Assembly (NCBI GenBank): GCA_016858145.1
Contig: JAEHOE010000007.1
Location: forward strand, 682,001-746,000
Reading direction: 5' to 3'
Length of the DNA stretch: 64,000 nt
From: Edaphochlamys debaryana
Lineage: Eukaryota > Chlorophyta > Chlorophyceae > Chlamydomonadales
The notes under the pieces are model-generated. The model did not search any database, was not told where the DNA came from, and was given only the letters and a program-made list of their open reading frames with translations. The position numbers and the translations under genes were made by a program. Below, in pieces: positions 34,601 to 43,879 of this stretch. Positions within the stretch are counted from its first letter, which is position 1. Every line of letters starts with the position of its first letter.

Positions 34601-36009
34601 GGACCTACCTGCAAGGGACAGGGGACTCCAACGCACGGCGGCTGCTGATCCTGCTTCTGAAGTGGGCGACGCTTCTCCGCATGCGCCGTGAGGGCTCCCC
34701 GGGCACAGGGGTCCGCGGGGCGGCGGCCGAGCCCGCAACACCGGCGGCCTCTCACGGCCCATCATCAGCACGGCCACCAACAGCTGGCAGAGCCGTGGCT
34801 GAGGAGGAGCAGGAGGCCTACTTTTATTTATCCACGGCTCGGCTGGTGTCGCAGCTGGGGGCCGACATGGCCGCTGCACCCCACGCGCCGGCCGCGGGCC
34901 CGGGCGCTCAGCAACAGCTGTCTCCGCCGGCGCTGGTTCGGCTCACTGCAAGCGCTGCCCTCGCCGAGTGCCTCCACTATGTGGGGTCCCTGTGCGCCGA
35001 CGCCGACGTCAGCCTGGCGGCAGAGGGCCGCATCCTGGCCTGCCAGCCCCACCGCTTGCTCGCGGCGGCCACCAAGCTGGTCGTGGCATGGCGCTCCGAC
35101 GGTGTTGCCGCGCAGGAGCTTGCGCAGCGCGGCGCACTGAACAAGGCCCTGTGCCTCGCGGCCCTGCGCCTCGCCGCTAACCCCGCGCTCGCCGCCCGCA
35201 TGCGGCGCTGGCTGCTGCCGCCCGCGGCGGCGCGAGGAGGGGCACGGGCGGGCGCCGGCTCAGCTGCAGAGGGGCTGAGGGCAGCCGAGGCGGAGGCGGG
35301 AGCGCTGGAGGGCGCGGTGGAGGGAGAGGAGCCAGGGTGGGAGGCGGAGCGGGGCTGCCTGGAGCAGGCGTGGCGAGAGCTGTGGCGGTCCTTCACCAGC
35401 GGGGCGGAGGGTGAGGGCGGCTATCCGCCGCTCGCAGGCCCCAAGCTCTTGTCCTCTCTGGCGCTCTGGCGCTCTGACGGCGGCGGGCCAGGCGGCGGGG
35501 AGCGCGTTTCGGTTGAGATTGCCGATGCGGCCTTCCGCAGCGGGGCTATCGCGCTCTTGGGGGACTCTAGGGACCTGCAGGCGGGTGTGCCCCAAGGGCA
35601 TGCGTTTCGGCTTCGACTCTTGCGTGTACCGCAAGACACCCGCGGCGCTGAAGCGTTGATGGCAGCAATGGCAGCGACGGCGGAGCTGGCTGGCGGCACC
35701 AGCCCGCTGCCGGCGGAGGCAGAGGCGGCGGCAGAGGCCGTGCTGGCGGCGCCGCTGCCGCCGCCCCTGGCGGTGCCGCCGGAGGGCCGGGCGCTGACCA
35801 AGCTGCGCGTGTGCGGCTGCCCGGGATGTGGGTCGTTCGGGGCGCGGAGCGAGACGGCTCTGCCGCTGCGGCAGTGCAGCGCGTGCAAGGCTGTGCGGTA
35901 CTGCGGGCCGGGCTGCCAGCGGGCGCACTGGCGGGACGGGCACAGGGCCGAGTGCGGGGCGCTGGCTGGGGCAGTGGCGGCGCTGGCGGCCGCGCGTGAG
36001 AGCGAGTAG
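31679..36009 (+). CDS. MYND-type zinc-finger protein, four exons, with a frameshifted stretch
   Basis: Exons 31679-33136, 33546-33731, 33952-34021 and 34202-36009 join in phase, about 1173 codons. The body is Ala/Leu-rich helices (LEVLQASKLAINQAAAG, VLATHLRWLETLAAAG, FLTPDFLTALAASARG, CNVFVGAACQHLFFAAAVL). The C-terminus is a MYND finger: CGCPGCG, then CSACKAVRYCGPGCQRAHW and DGHRAEC, with all zinc ligands present. MYND fingers bind Pro-rich partner peptides. Large families of this shape are common in volvocine algae and their role is unknown. Between about 32060 and 32200 the homologous reading leaves the main frame (RSLHALLEDYDSSGAHTRT) and then returns; the main frame meets TGA at 32156. 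This is either two compensating indels, sequence error, or early decay. Confidence 0.75.
33300..33420 (+). repeat. Short tandem-type repeat in a MYND-gene intron
   Basis: Blocks of AGGGAT followed by GAACnnGnCTGGGGAGGGAT occur twice within about 110 bases in intron 1. No function is suggested. Confidence 0.45.
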
Positions 36010-37175
36010 GGTCCGGAGCTTATTGGGCCGCCCGGGTTGGGCCTGGGGGTCGGGCCCGGTGCAAGGGCGCAAGTGTGAGGGCACGGGCTGCTTTAAGGTG
36101 GAGCGAGTGAGTGTCGCGGATGGGGGACGGGCCCGGAGGGCGCAGGAACGTGGCCGCTGGGGTGAAGGCGCGCTGGGGACGCGTTGCGCGCCGCTCAGGG
36201 GCCGCGGCGGAAGGTTTCTTGCTTCCAGATGTGTTGACGTGAAGTGTGCGGGTCCAGCTGGGGATACAGTTCCCCACGTCGTAGGCGGCATGGGCCCTGC
36301 CCTAGGGGTGACAGCTGTGTTGCTGTTGAGATTGGCGGCAGACGGCAGTCGCGAAGGGGGTCCCGACGGAGGGGCATCGGCCGCTGTCGCCAAGGCCCAG
36401 CCCGAGACAAGAGGCACCAGGGAGACGGGGACTGCTGGACATGGTGGGTTGCGGCTGTGGGTCAGGCTGCACTGGGGTTGAGTGCGGACAGACAGATTGT
36501 TGCGGAGGGGGAGCTTGACTGCAGACCATCCTTGCAGAGGCGGGGGTGGGGGCGGGTAATATTACGTCAATTTGCAATGCGACCTGTTTGGAGCTCGCGC
36601 ATGTGGCCAGCGGGCTTGATTGGATGTGAAGGGGCCGAGGGGCGACGCGGGCAGGTGGAAGGGCGGCAAAACACACGACATGATTGACATCGCACCCGGG
36701 CGCTTCAACCTCGCAACGCAGCACACTAGCACTGTTAAGCACAGAGTTGCTTACCACGCTAGGCCTTGCTCAGCTGCGAGCTGAACTGAAATAGCACCAG
36801 CTCTACCACTCGGCGGTGTTGGTGGCCGCGTAAGCCGCATTCCTCTAAACAGAGAGGCAGCACAACTGCAGAACCCACGAAAGACGCGGCAGTGCGCTTT
36901 GGCGCGAGTGGAGGCGCCATCGCAACACCTCCGGCGCGGCGCGCACGGGGACCTCGGATTGCGCGTTTGCTGCTGACGTCGTTCACAGCTCAGCTCTCGC
37001 GTCGCAGCTCTGCCGCGCACACCAGCGATCGGCTACGGCTGGCGCATATACTTGTTTATCGGCGCTCACCTCTCTCGAAGCGACCGAGCTCCCGCGACTT
37101 GGCGCGCCCTTACCGGTCTCCTCGCTATACCAGCAGCTAATCGGGAGCAGCCTCGCAGAACGGCCAAATAGCGGA
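36010..37175. other. Intergenic region
   Basis: This holds the 3' flank of the MYND gene and the upstream region of CCF copy B4. No conserved frame, TGTAA close to the MYND stop, or RNA gene was recognised. Confidence 0.45.
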
Positions 37176-38890
37176 ATGGAGGCCCACGGCGGCCAGCAGC
37201 CGAGGCTCTCTCGCGCCTTATCCGCACCGCGCCTCTCTTGCCCCAAGCCCGGTCCCGCCTTCTGCGATACCTCCACCAGCGCCAGCTCCTGCTCCTCACC
37301 GCCTTTCCCTGTGGAGCTAGTCGCCGCGGCCGCAGCCCGACAGCTGGTGCGGCGGTCCCCTCACCAGCGCCCACCGGCCTCCAGTAGCAGCGGTACCAGC
37401 GGCTCTGAGGGCTCGACGGCCTCCTACTCGGGGTCCAGCTCCTGCGCCGCCTCGCCCCCCGACCTGCCCTCATCCCCCGCCGACCCCGCCCCCGTCGCCA
37501 CCCGCGCCGCCGACCCCGCCACCGCCCCCGCCACCGCCCCCGCCACCGCCCCCGCCGCTGGTGCGGGTGCGGGTGCTGGCACCGCGGGAGTGGGCGTGGG
37601 CCCGGACCCTGCTGCAAGCGCTGGCTGCTCCGCCGCTGCCGGTGCCGTGGCGGAGCCGAGCTTACAGCGCGCGCCCAGCGCTGAGTGCGACGCCAGGGAC
37701 AGCAGCGCTGCCGCCGGGCCCACCATAGCCGCCGCCGCATCGCCGCCCGCGGCAGCGGCGGAGGAGGGGATGCTCCGTGTGGCGGCGGCGCTGGAGTCCC
37801 TCCGGGCCCTGTCTGAGCAGCACGCGGCCGCCTCAGCCGCGCAGACCGCCCTGCTGAGGCAGCTGGTGGGGGGCCCCGCCGCCCACGCGCACAGCCACAG
37901 CCACAGCGGTTATCACAGCCAGGGACCCCATACAAACCAGGCCCCGGTCCCGGCCCAGGCCCAGGCCGACCTATCACCACCGTCCCCCTTCAACTACCTC
38001 TCTGCGGGGTCGCCCTCCTCCGCCTCCGCCTCCGCCTCCGCCTGCTCGTTCCCCTCCCACGCCCCTTCCTCCGCCTCCTCCTACCCCTCCCACCCGCCCC
38101 ACTCTTACACCTCCACCCCCACCCCCACGCCCACCCCCACCCCCACCTACACCTCCAACCCCACCACCGCCATAGTCTCCACGGCTGGCGATCTGTGCCT
38201 GGTCCGCGCCGTGGAGGAGCTCCAGGCCCAACAGCAGACCGCCGCCTTCCTGCGTCAGCTGGCGGAGGTGGCGCAGCGGCAGCTGGCGGCGCAGGCGGCG
38301 GCGGCGGCAGAGGCGCGGCGGGAGGCGCGGGTGGCCCGGCTGCAGGCGGCGCTGGCGGTGCAGTGCTCCGCCAAGCCCCCCGAGGACCTGCCCTTCGTAA
38401 AGACCATCCTTCTTAACGCCATCAAGGTGAGCTGGGGCGTGGGGTGCGGGGTGCGGTAGGATCGGGTGCTGTAGGATCGGGTGCGGTAGGATTGGGTGCT
38501 GTAGGATCGGGTGCGGTAGGATTGGGTGCTGTAGGATCGGGTGCGGTAGGATCGGGTGCGTGAGCTGCGGGGCGAACGCAGTTCGCGGGTGAGCCCGGGT
38601 GCTCGTCCACACCTCGCTCGATGCTCGCCCTCCTTGCTCCCCTCCCTCCTCCCGAGCCCCTGTCCACCTCCCCCACCCGCCCACCCCCTCGCCCACACCC
38701 ACACCCTCACCCACCCCCCGCCCATCCCCAAACCCCCTTGCATCCCGCCCAGGGCCGCGCCACCCGCGTGAGTGTGGGCTCCGTGCCATTGGAGCGGCTG
38801 CAGACCTACTTGGAGGACCTGACGGGGCTGCGGGCGCGGAGGGCGTACACGGCGGACGCGCGCCAGTGCGTGGTGACCTTCCCAGAGTGA
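37176..38890 (+). CDS. CCF coiled-coil family protein, type B-like (copy B4), two exons
   Basis: Exons 37176-38426 and 38753-38890 join in phase and give about 462 residues, the longest copy. After a Ser/Pro-rich start it has an Ala/Thr/Pro repeat, then MLRVAAALESLRALSEQHAA and AAQTALLRQL. A long His/Ser/Pro/Thr insert follows, and then a second helix, LVRAVEELQAQQQTAAFLRQ. The tail LQAALAVQCSAKPPEDLP is nearly identical at DNA level to copy B1. Exon 2 gives LQTYLEDLTGLRARRAY and ends CVVTFPE. The double helix set suggests that an internal duplication or an insertion split the core. Function unknown. Confidence 0.72.
37517..37556 (+). repeat. 12-bp repeat encoding ATAP units
   Basis: Three to four copies of GCCACCGCCCCC in exon 1 of copy B4 encode Ala-Thr-Ala-Pro. 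Confidence 0.7.
38451..38555 (+). repeat. 15-bp minisatellite in the B4 intron, seven units
   Basis: Seven consecutive 15-base units alternate between GTGCGGTAGGATCGG, GTGCTGTAGGATCGG and a T variant. The array starts 24 bases after the real donor at 38427. Each unit begins GTGCGG or GTGCTG, which resembles a 5' splice site. Confidence 0.9.
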
Positions 38891-40656
38891 GGGTCTGGAG
38901 GAACGGTGGGAGGGGGTGGAGGTGGAGGGAGGCGGGTGGAGAGGAGAGGGGGAGGGTGGTGATTGGGTGGAGCGAGAGGGGGAGGAGGAAGAAGGGGGGA
39001 GGGGGATGCAGCGGGCCAGGTCAGGCGGTGTGAGTTGGCGAGCGAGAGGTGCACATAAGAGCGGCAGGAGAGGGGCGGGAGAGGGGCGGGAGAGGCGAGG
39101 GAAGGTGAGGGGTGGTGCATAAGCCGAGCGGGAAGGCTAAGGGCGGGCGGCAGGGCAGCTCAGGCTGGCAGATGGATGGTGGCGGGCGGAAGCTTACTTA
39201 GAGACGCGGGTGAGATCGGTGGTGTCATAATGCATTGGGAGCGGCGACATACAGGCAATGCATGGATTGCCGAGAGCTAGCAAGCGTTTACGTTTGAGGG
39301 TTTCGGCCCTCGTGTGGTTTGAGGCGGGGCAAGCTGAGGGCGAGTCAAGGAAGCTGTGGCTCTGGCTTTGGGGACTTCAGATCGCTGGCCTTGTTGTGCC
39401 CTGTTGCGTGTTCGAAGGAACATGGTGCAAGCATCCATTTGGTTACTACCCTTCTTTTCCCGCGGTCCTGCCTTTGGCAGGGCTGTGAGTGGACAAACGT
39501 ATGGCAGCGGCGGCTTTGCGCTATACATCGAGTAGCAGTAAATGGTATGCAGTAGCATTATTTTGTGCGCATGTCCTTTGCCCCTTGCATCTGAGGGCTG
39601 GTGTGTTGCGGGTTCGGGCCACCCACTCCCCGCATCAGGTCGTGGGGCCCAGGGTTTGTGACGAGTTGAGCTGGGCGTTGATTGCTGCTAGTGTGACAAT
39701 GTGCTTGTTGACATTCATGTTCTGTACGGCGTGTGTCACGCTGTACGGGGTGTGTCACGCTGTACGGTGTGTGTCATGCCAGTTGAGGGGCTTTGTCGAG
39801 TATGCACGACGCGTGGGGCAAGATGGATGGGTACACTGCCCGCTTTGGGCCAAGCATGAGCAGAACATGGTGCGCTAGCTCCACGGTACTAGCTCTCCTT
39901 TTCCGGGTGGAGCGACTTGATAAGCTGTGTGGAGGAGACACACGTTGGCAAAGAGCGCTTCACCCTTTTGACACCGGTGGTACGACAGGTGCTGTACAGT
40001 ACGTGTTACATAATAACCAGCAGCTGCTGGGGTGAGGTGATTTGGGGGAGGAGTCTGGTGGAGGGCAGACCACACTGGCGGCGTGCTGCAAGCCAGGTCC
40101 CTTCATGCATGGGGCCGGAGCCCCAGGGCCCGCCGCCCTGTTGTGGCTAATCCTGGATAGAGGGAGGACGGCCGTGTTGTCAACGGTATGCCTCTCCGGT
40201 TGACTGATCCTGCTGTGGCTGGGATGGCTGCTCCCGTGGTTGGGGCGCTCTCGATGGTGTGGGGCTGCAGGCGACACGACGCCCCCGCCCACTGCAGCGG
40301 CAGTCCTGCTAGGGGTTGGGGGTGGGGGTGGGGGCCAGGATCAGCAGGGAAGCCCGGGGGGCGGGGTCCGGCGCGGGGTGACGGGGCAGGCGGGGGCGTG
40401 CGATGCGTGGCCGTGAACGTTCCCGGCGGCCCCCCTTTGCGCCGCCAGGCCAGGCCCTGACTCGTGGGCCTTGCCAGTAGCTAGAGGCGCAGCACATGAT
40501 TTAACTCCACACTGCTGCAGGTCTGCGAAGCACATACAAGCAACCAACTGTACGCGCGCCGTCACGCCCCCCGCAACTCCAGCAGCACAAGGCTGCCGCT
40601 GCCGGCTGCCGCTGCCGCCGCTGCGGCTTGGCGCCGCTGCGGCTTGGCGCCGCTGC
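38891..40656. other. Intergenic region with short tandem repeats
   Basis: After copy B4 there is a G/A-rich stretch with GAGAGGGGCGG repeats near 39062-39102, then AT-richer sequence with stops in all frames. No gene or TGTAA signal was recognised up to copy C1. Confidence 0.45.
39722..39778 (+). repeat. 19-bp tandem repeat, three units
   Basis: Three units, CTGTACGGCGTGTGTCACG and two variants, lie end to end in an intergenic region. Confidence 0.85.
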
Positions 40657-41577
40657 ATGCAGCCATCAGCGGCTTCGCTTCGTATCTGTCATGCCGCGGC
40701 GGCGGCAGGCCCCAGCGGCGGCGGCGGCAGCTCCTCGTCGCCTCCCGAGCTGCCGCCGCCGGCCCACCGCGCCGCCAATGACGCCCCTGCTGTGACCACC
40801 GCAGCAGCGGCGGCAGCGGAGTTGGGAAGGGCCGACGGCACCGGCGGCGGCGGCGTGGCGGCGGCGCTGGAGTCCCTCCGCTACCCGGCAGAGCAGCAGG
40901 CGGCCGCCTCCGCCACGCAGACCGCCCTGCTGCAGCGACTGGCGGCGGCGGCGGAGCGGCAGGCGGCGGCGATGGAGGCGGTGGCGGCACAGCAGGAGCG
41001 GCAGGCGGCTGCCCTCCACGCCCTCCTCGCCTCCTCCCGTGAGCACGGCTCAACCCTGGGGACTCTCGGTCGCAGCGTCCGGGCTCAGCTGCTGCTCAGC
41101 GCCCTCGCCAGGCTGGACGGCCCCACCTCCCCTCCACTCGCCTCCTCCTCCTCCTCTGCCTCTCCTCCTCCCCCGCCTCCTCCCCGGCCGTCCTCCACGC
41201 CGCCTCCGGCTTCACCACCGCGGAGGCCCGGGAGCTACTGGCGGCGGCGCTGCAGGGCCGCGCCTACGTGCTGCCCCGCAGGTGCGCGTACGTAACTCCG
41301 GCCGGAACGGCCCAGGATCACCCCTACCCCTCCGTCGACCCTCCCCCTCCTCGCTGCCCTGCCCCACTAGGACCAAGTACCCGTGCCCTCCCCCCCTCCG
41401 ACCCTCCCCCCTCCCCCTGTGACCCTACCCCCCCGACCCCTGCCCCGCAGGTGCGAGTACCAGCTGCCCGAGCTGCTGGATGCGCTGCAGGCGCTGGCGG
41501 GGGTGCGGCCGGGCGTGGAGGCGCGGGAGGCGCCGGGCAGGGCGGGGGAGCGGGAGTGCCTCGTCAGCTTCCCGTGA
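40657..41577 (+). CDS. CCF coiled-coil family protein, type C (copy C1), frameshifted
   Basis: From the ATG at 40657 the protein has a short basic start, a Gly/Ser/Pro linker, then the type C core VAAALESLRYPAEQQAA, TQTALLQRLAAAAERQAAA and VRAQLLLSALARLDG. The family tail continues in another frame: AVLHAASGFTTAEARELLAA up to LPR, donor at 41282, and exon 2 from 41451 with LPELLDALQALAGVRPGVEA ending CLVSFP. The frame change falls in a Ser/Pro/CTC-rich tract at about 41120-41185. It may be a real indel (pseudogene) or a sequencing error in low complexity. The 169-bp intron is flanked by a 20-base near-perfect direct repeat. Function unknown. Confidence 0.6.
41272..41460 (+). repeat. Direct repeat flanking and defining the C1 intron
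   Basis: The 20 bases at 41272-41291 (TGCCCCGCAGGTGCGCGTAC) recur at 41441-41460 with one mismatch. The offset, 169 bases, equals the intron length. The donor lies inside the first copy and the acceptor inside the second. Confidence 0.85.
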
Positions 41578-42061
41578 CGAGGGGAAGAGGGAGAGGGGGG
41601 AGAGAGGGGTTGAATGGTTAGAAGTCCGCAGGGGGTCTGGAGCATTGAGCAAGAGGCAGGAGGCGGGTTGCCGCGGGCAGGCAGGCTGCTGGCGTGCGGG
41701 AGGGCAATGGCTGGCAGCGCGGGGGAGGTAGGATGAGGGGTGATGTAGGCAGGTAAGGCCCAGCGAGGTTCAGACCTTGTGATGGTGCAGGGTGGACGAG
41801 GACTGACCTGTAAGGCTGTTAAGGTTCATCGCGCGCCAGGGGCGTCACGCGGGGACAGCTCGATGAGGGGGGCGGGACGGCGGGTGGAGGGGGTCAGGGG
41901 GCGGGGCAAGCGGCACGAGTGACGAGTCGCACAGCCATGGGCCCCGAGCGCACTGCACAGCTTAGGGGCTTCAATTCTTCTCTCAAGCTGCGCATTGCAA
42001 TCAAGCCTCCTCAACGCAACCACACACACACCAGCAGAACTAGCCGCCGCACCGAGCCAGG
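41578..42061. other. Intergenic region between CCF copies C1 and C2
   Basis: A TGTAA at 41809-41813, about 235 bases after the C1 stop, is a good polyadenylation signal. The remainder should contain the C2 promoter. No frame of interest was seen. Confidence 0.5.
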
Positions 42062-42737
42062 ATGCTCGCCGCTATGCGCAGCAGCCTCTCCCTCGCGCGC
42101 TGCGCCCCTCACCGCAGCCGACTGCCGCTTCCTGCAGCAGCCACTGCGACCGTTCCAAGCCGCGCCTCGCGCACTGCAGCGGCTGGCCCGAGCGGCGGCA
42201 GCGCTCCCTCCCCCTCTGCCCCCGCCGAACTGCCCCACCTCGCTCCCGCGGGTGCGGCCACGGGCGGGCCGGCGCCCGGTGGCGGCGGCGGCGGCGTGGC
42301 GGCGGCGCTGGAGTCCCTCCGGGCCCTGGCTGAGCAGCAGGCGGCCGCCTCCGCCGCGCAGACCGCCCTGCTTAGGCAGCTGGCGGCGGCGCAGGAGCGG
42401 CAGGCAGCGGCGATGGAGGGGCTGGCGGCGGCGCAGGCGGCGCTGGTGGGCATCGCCCGGGAGCAGGGGGCGGCGGCGGAGCGGCACTTCCGCGCGCGGC
42501 TGCTTCAGAGCGCCCTGACCCGGCTCGACAAGGTCACTAGCGCTCCTGTGGACGGTGTGCACAAGCTGCTGGAGGCAGCCCTGCCCCTGGGCGGGGCGCA
42601 CGTGATGCACCTGGACGACGGCCACACCGAGGTCCGAGGAGCTGCCGAGCATCCTCATGGGCCTCACGGGCCTGAAGCCCGCTGTGGAGGATGCGGACCC
42701 CGCCCGCCCCGGTTACAAGAAGGTCTCCTTCCCGTGA
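42062..42737 (+). CDS. CCF coiled-coil family protein, type C (copy C2), frameshifted near the end
   Basis: The N-terminus MLAAMRSSLSLARCAPHRSR is a convincing organelle transit-type sequence (Arg/Ser/Ala, no acids). The core is VAAALESLRALAEQQAA, AAQTALLRQLAAAQERQ and RARLLQSALTRLDKV, closest to copy C1. The family ending LPSILMGLTGLKPAVEDA ... KKVSFP is present but in the next frame, from about 42630 to the TGA at 42737. The main frame runs through to a different stop. A single-base indel near 42625-42640 (around GAGGTCCGAGGAG) explains this. It is either a recent pseudogene or a base error. No intron is evident. Confidence 0.6.
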
Positions 42738-43879
42738 GACGCGATACGTAAACCTGTCGGGAGCACTGGGCTTCTGCTGGGAATCCTTAAGCCAGCTTGG
42801 GGAAGCGGGCGGAGTTGATGGGGCCTGGGGCCTGCCTGCCCGATGGGGCCGAGCTGCACACCAACGCTTGTTGTAGCGTGGGCGCCGTACGTGCTTGGGC
42901 AAGGGTCAGAGAAGGAGGCACGGGTCTGAGTAAGGGGCGAGGGCGAGGGGCCAAGTGTTACTCGTGTGTTGGAATTGCTGGCCCGCGCTGCATGTTGGAT
43001 AGTCGGACCTGATCGTGAGGACCGAGACGGGTGCTGAAGATGCACACTGCGCATGGATGTGCTGGGTGCCACGCAGTAGGGGGGATGTGGACAAGTTGTT
43101 GCTCTGTGTGCCTCCTGTTGGCTCAGACGAATACGGTCATGCTCTGGATTCGTGTCGCAGGCTGTAACTGTGATGGTGGCGCTGGCTTTCCGGTGGTTGC
43201 TGAGCACGCTGGGGACCCGGGCTGCGGACTGGAGTGACTGGGTCCAGACAGGGCGCAGCACGGAGGGCGGGGCCTTCGGCCTGCATCCTGGAGATTCAGG
43301 CCACAGGAGTCGTGCGGGGTTCGGCAGCAACAGCGGAGGACCTACAGGCTACGGAGGTAGGTGCAAGAAGTAGGGGTCTGGCGGGTCTGCCTGCGCCTGG
43401 GAGCCGAGAGGAGTGAAGGGGGATGGGCTGAGGATGAGGCGTTAGTTCGACTCTGGAGCTCTTGAAACCTCGGCTAGCCACAAGTGTGATGCGGTGGTTG
43501 GTGTGAGCCTGGCGTAGTTACCCTGGCTGGAAGCCCAGCACAAATGCAGCGGTGTGCGTTGTACCGCGCTTGCGGTACGCCGCCGACACATCCATCCATG
43601 ACCACATCTCCGGAACCGTTAGCCCATAGGTTACGCGATGCCTATGCACCCCACGCCTCGAAACGCCACGCGAGTATCGACATCGCTCTGGGCTGGAGTG
43701 CGGCCCCGGTAGCCGAGGAAGGGGCGGGGTCCGGGTCCGGCGGGGCTGCCACGCGGAGCTGTACCGCACAATGGGCCGCAGCGAAGTCCGGGCAATGGGC
43801 CGCAGCTCAACGCCTCCGCGACCGTGTTGGTGCGCTCGGCACCCTCCACCCCTGGATAGACTACACTACGCTGTTCAGA
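42738..43879. other. Intergenic region before FAD2
   Basis: A TGTAA at 43163-43167 may serve copy C2. An open frame in phase with FAD2 exon 1 extends upstream to an ATG near 43544, so an N-terminal extension of about 110 residues is possible, but its composition is unlike the FAD2 family. Confidence 0.45.

Noticed and set aside
38451..38555. Regular repeats resembling a CRISPR array
   Set aside because: Units are contiguous 15-mers without spacers, inside an intron of a eukaryotic gene.
43544..43879. N-terminal extension of FAD2 from an upstream ATG
   Set aside because: The extra sequence is unlike FAD2 proteins, and family similarity begins only after the ATG at 43880; kept only as a possibility.
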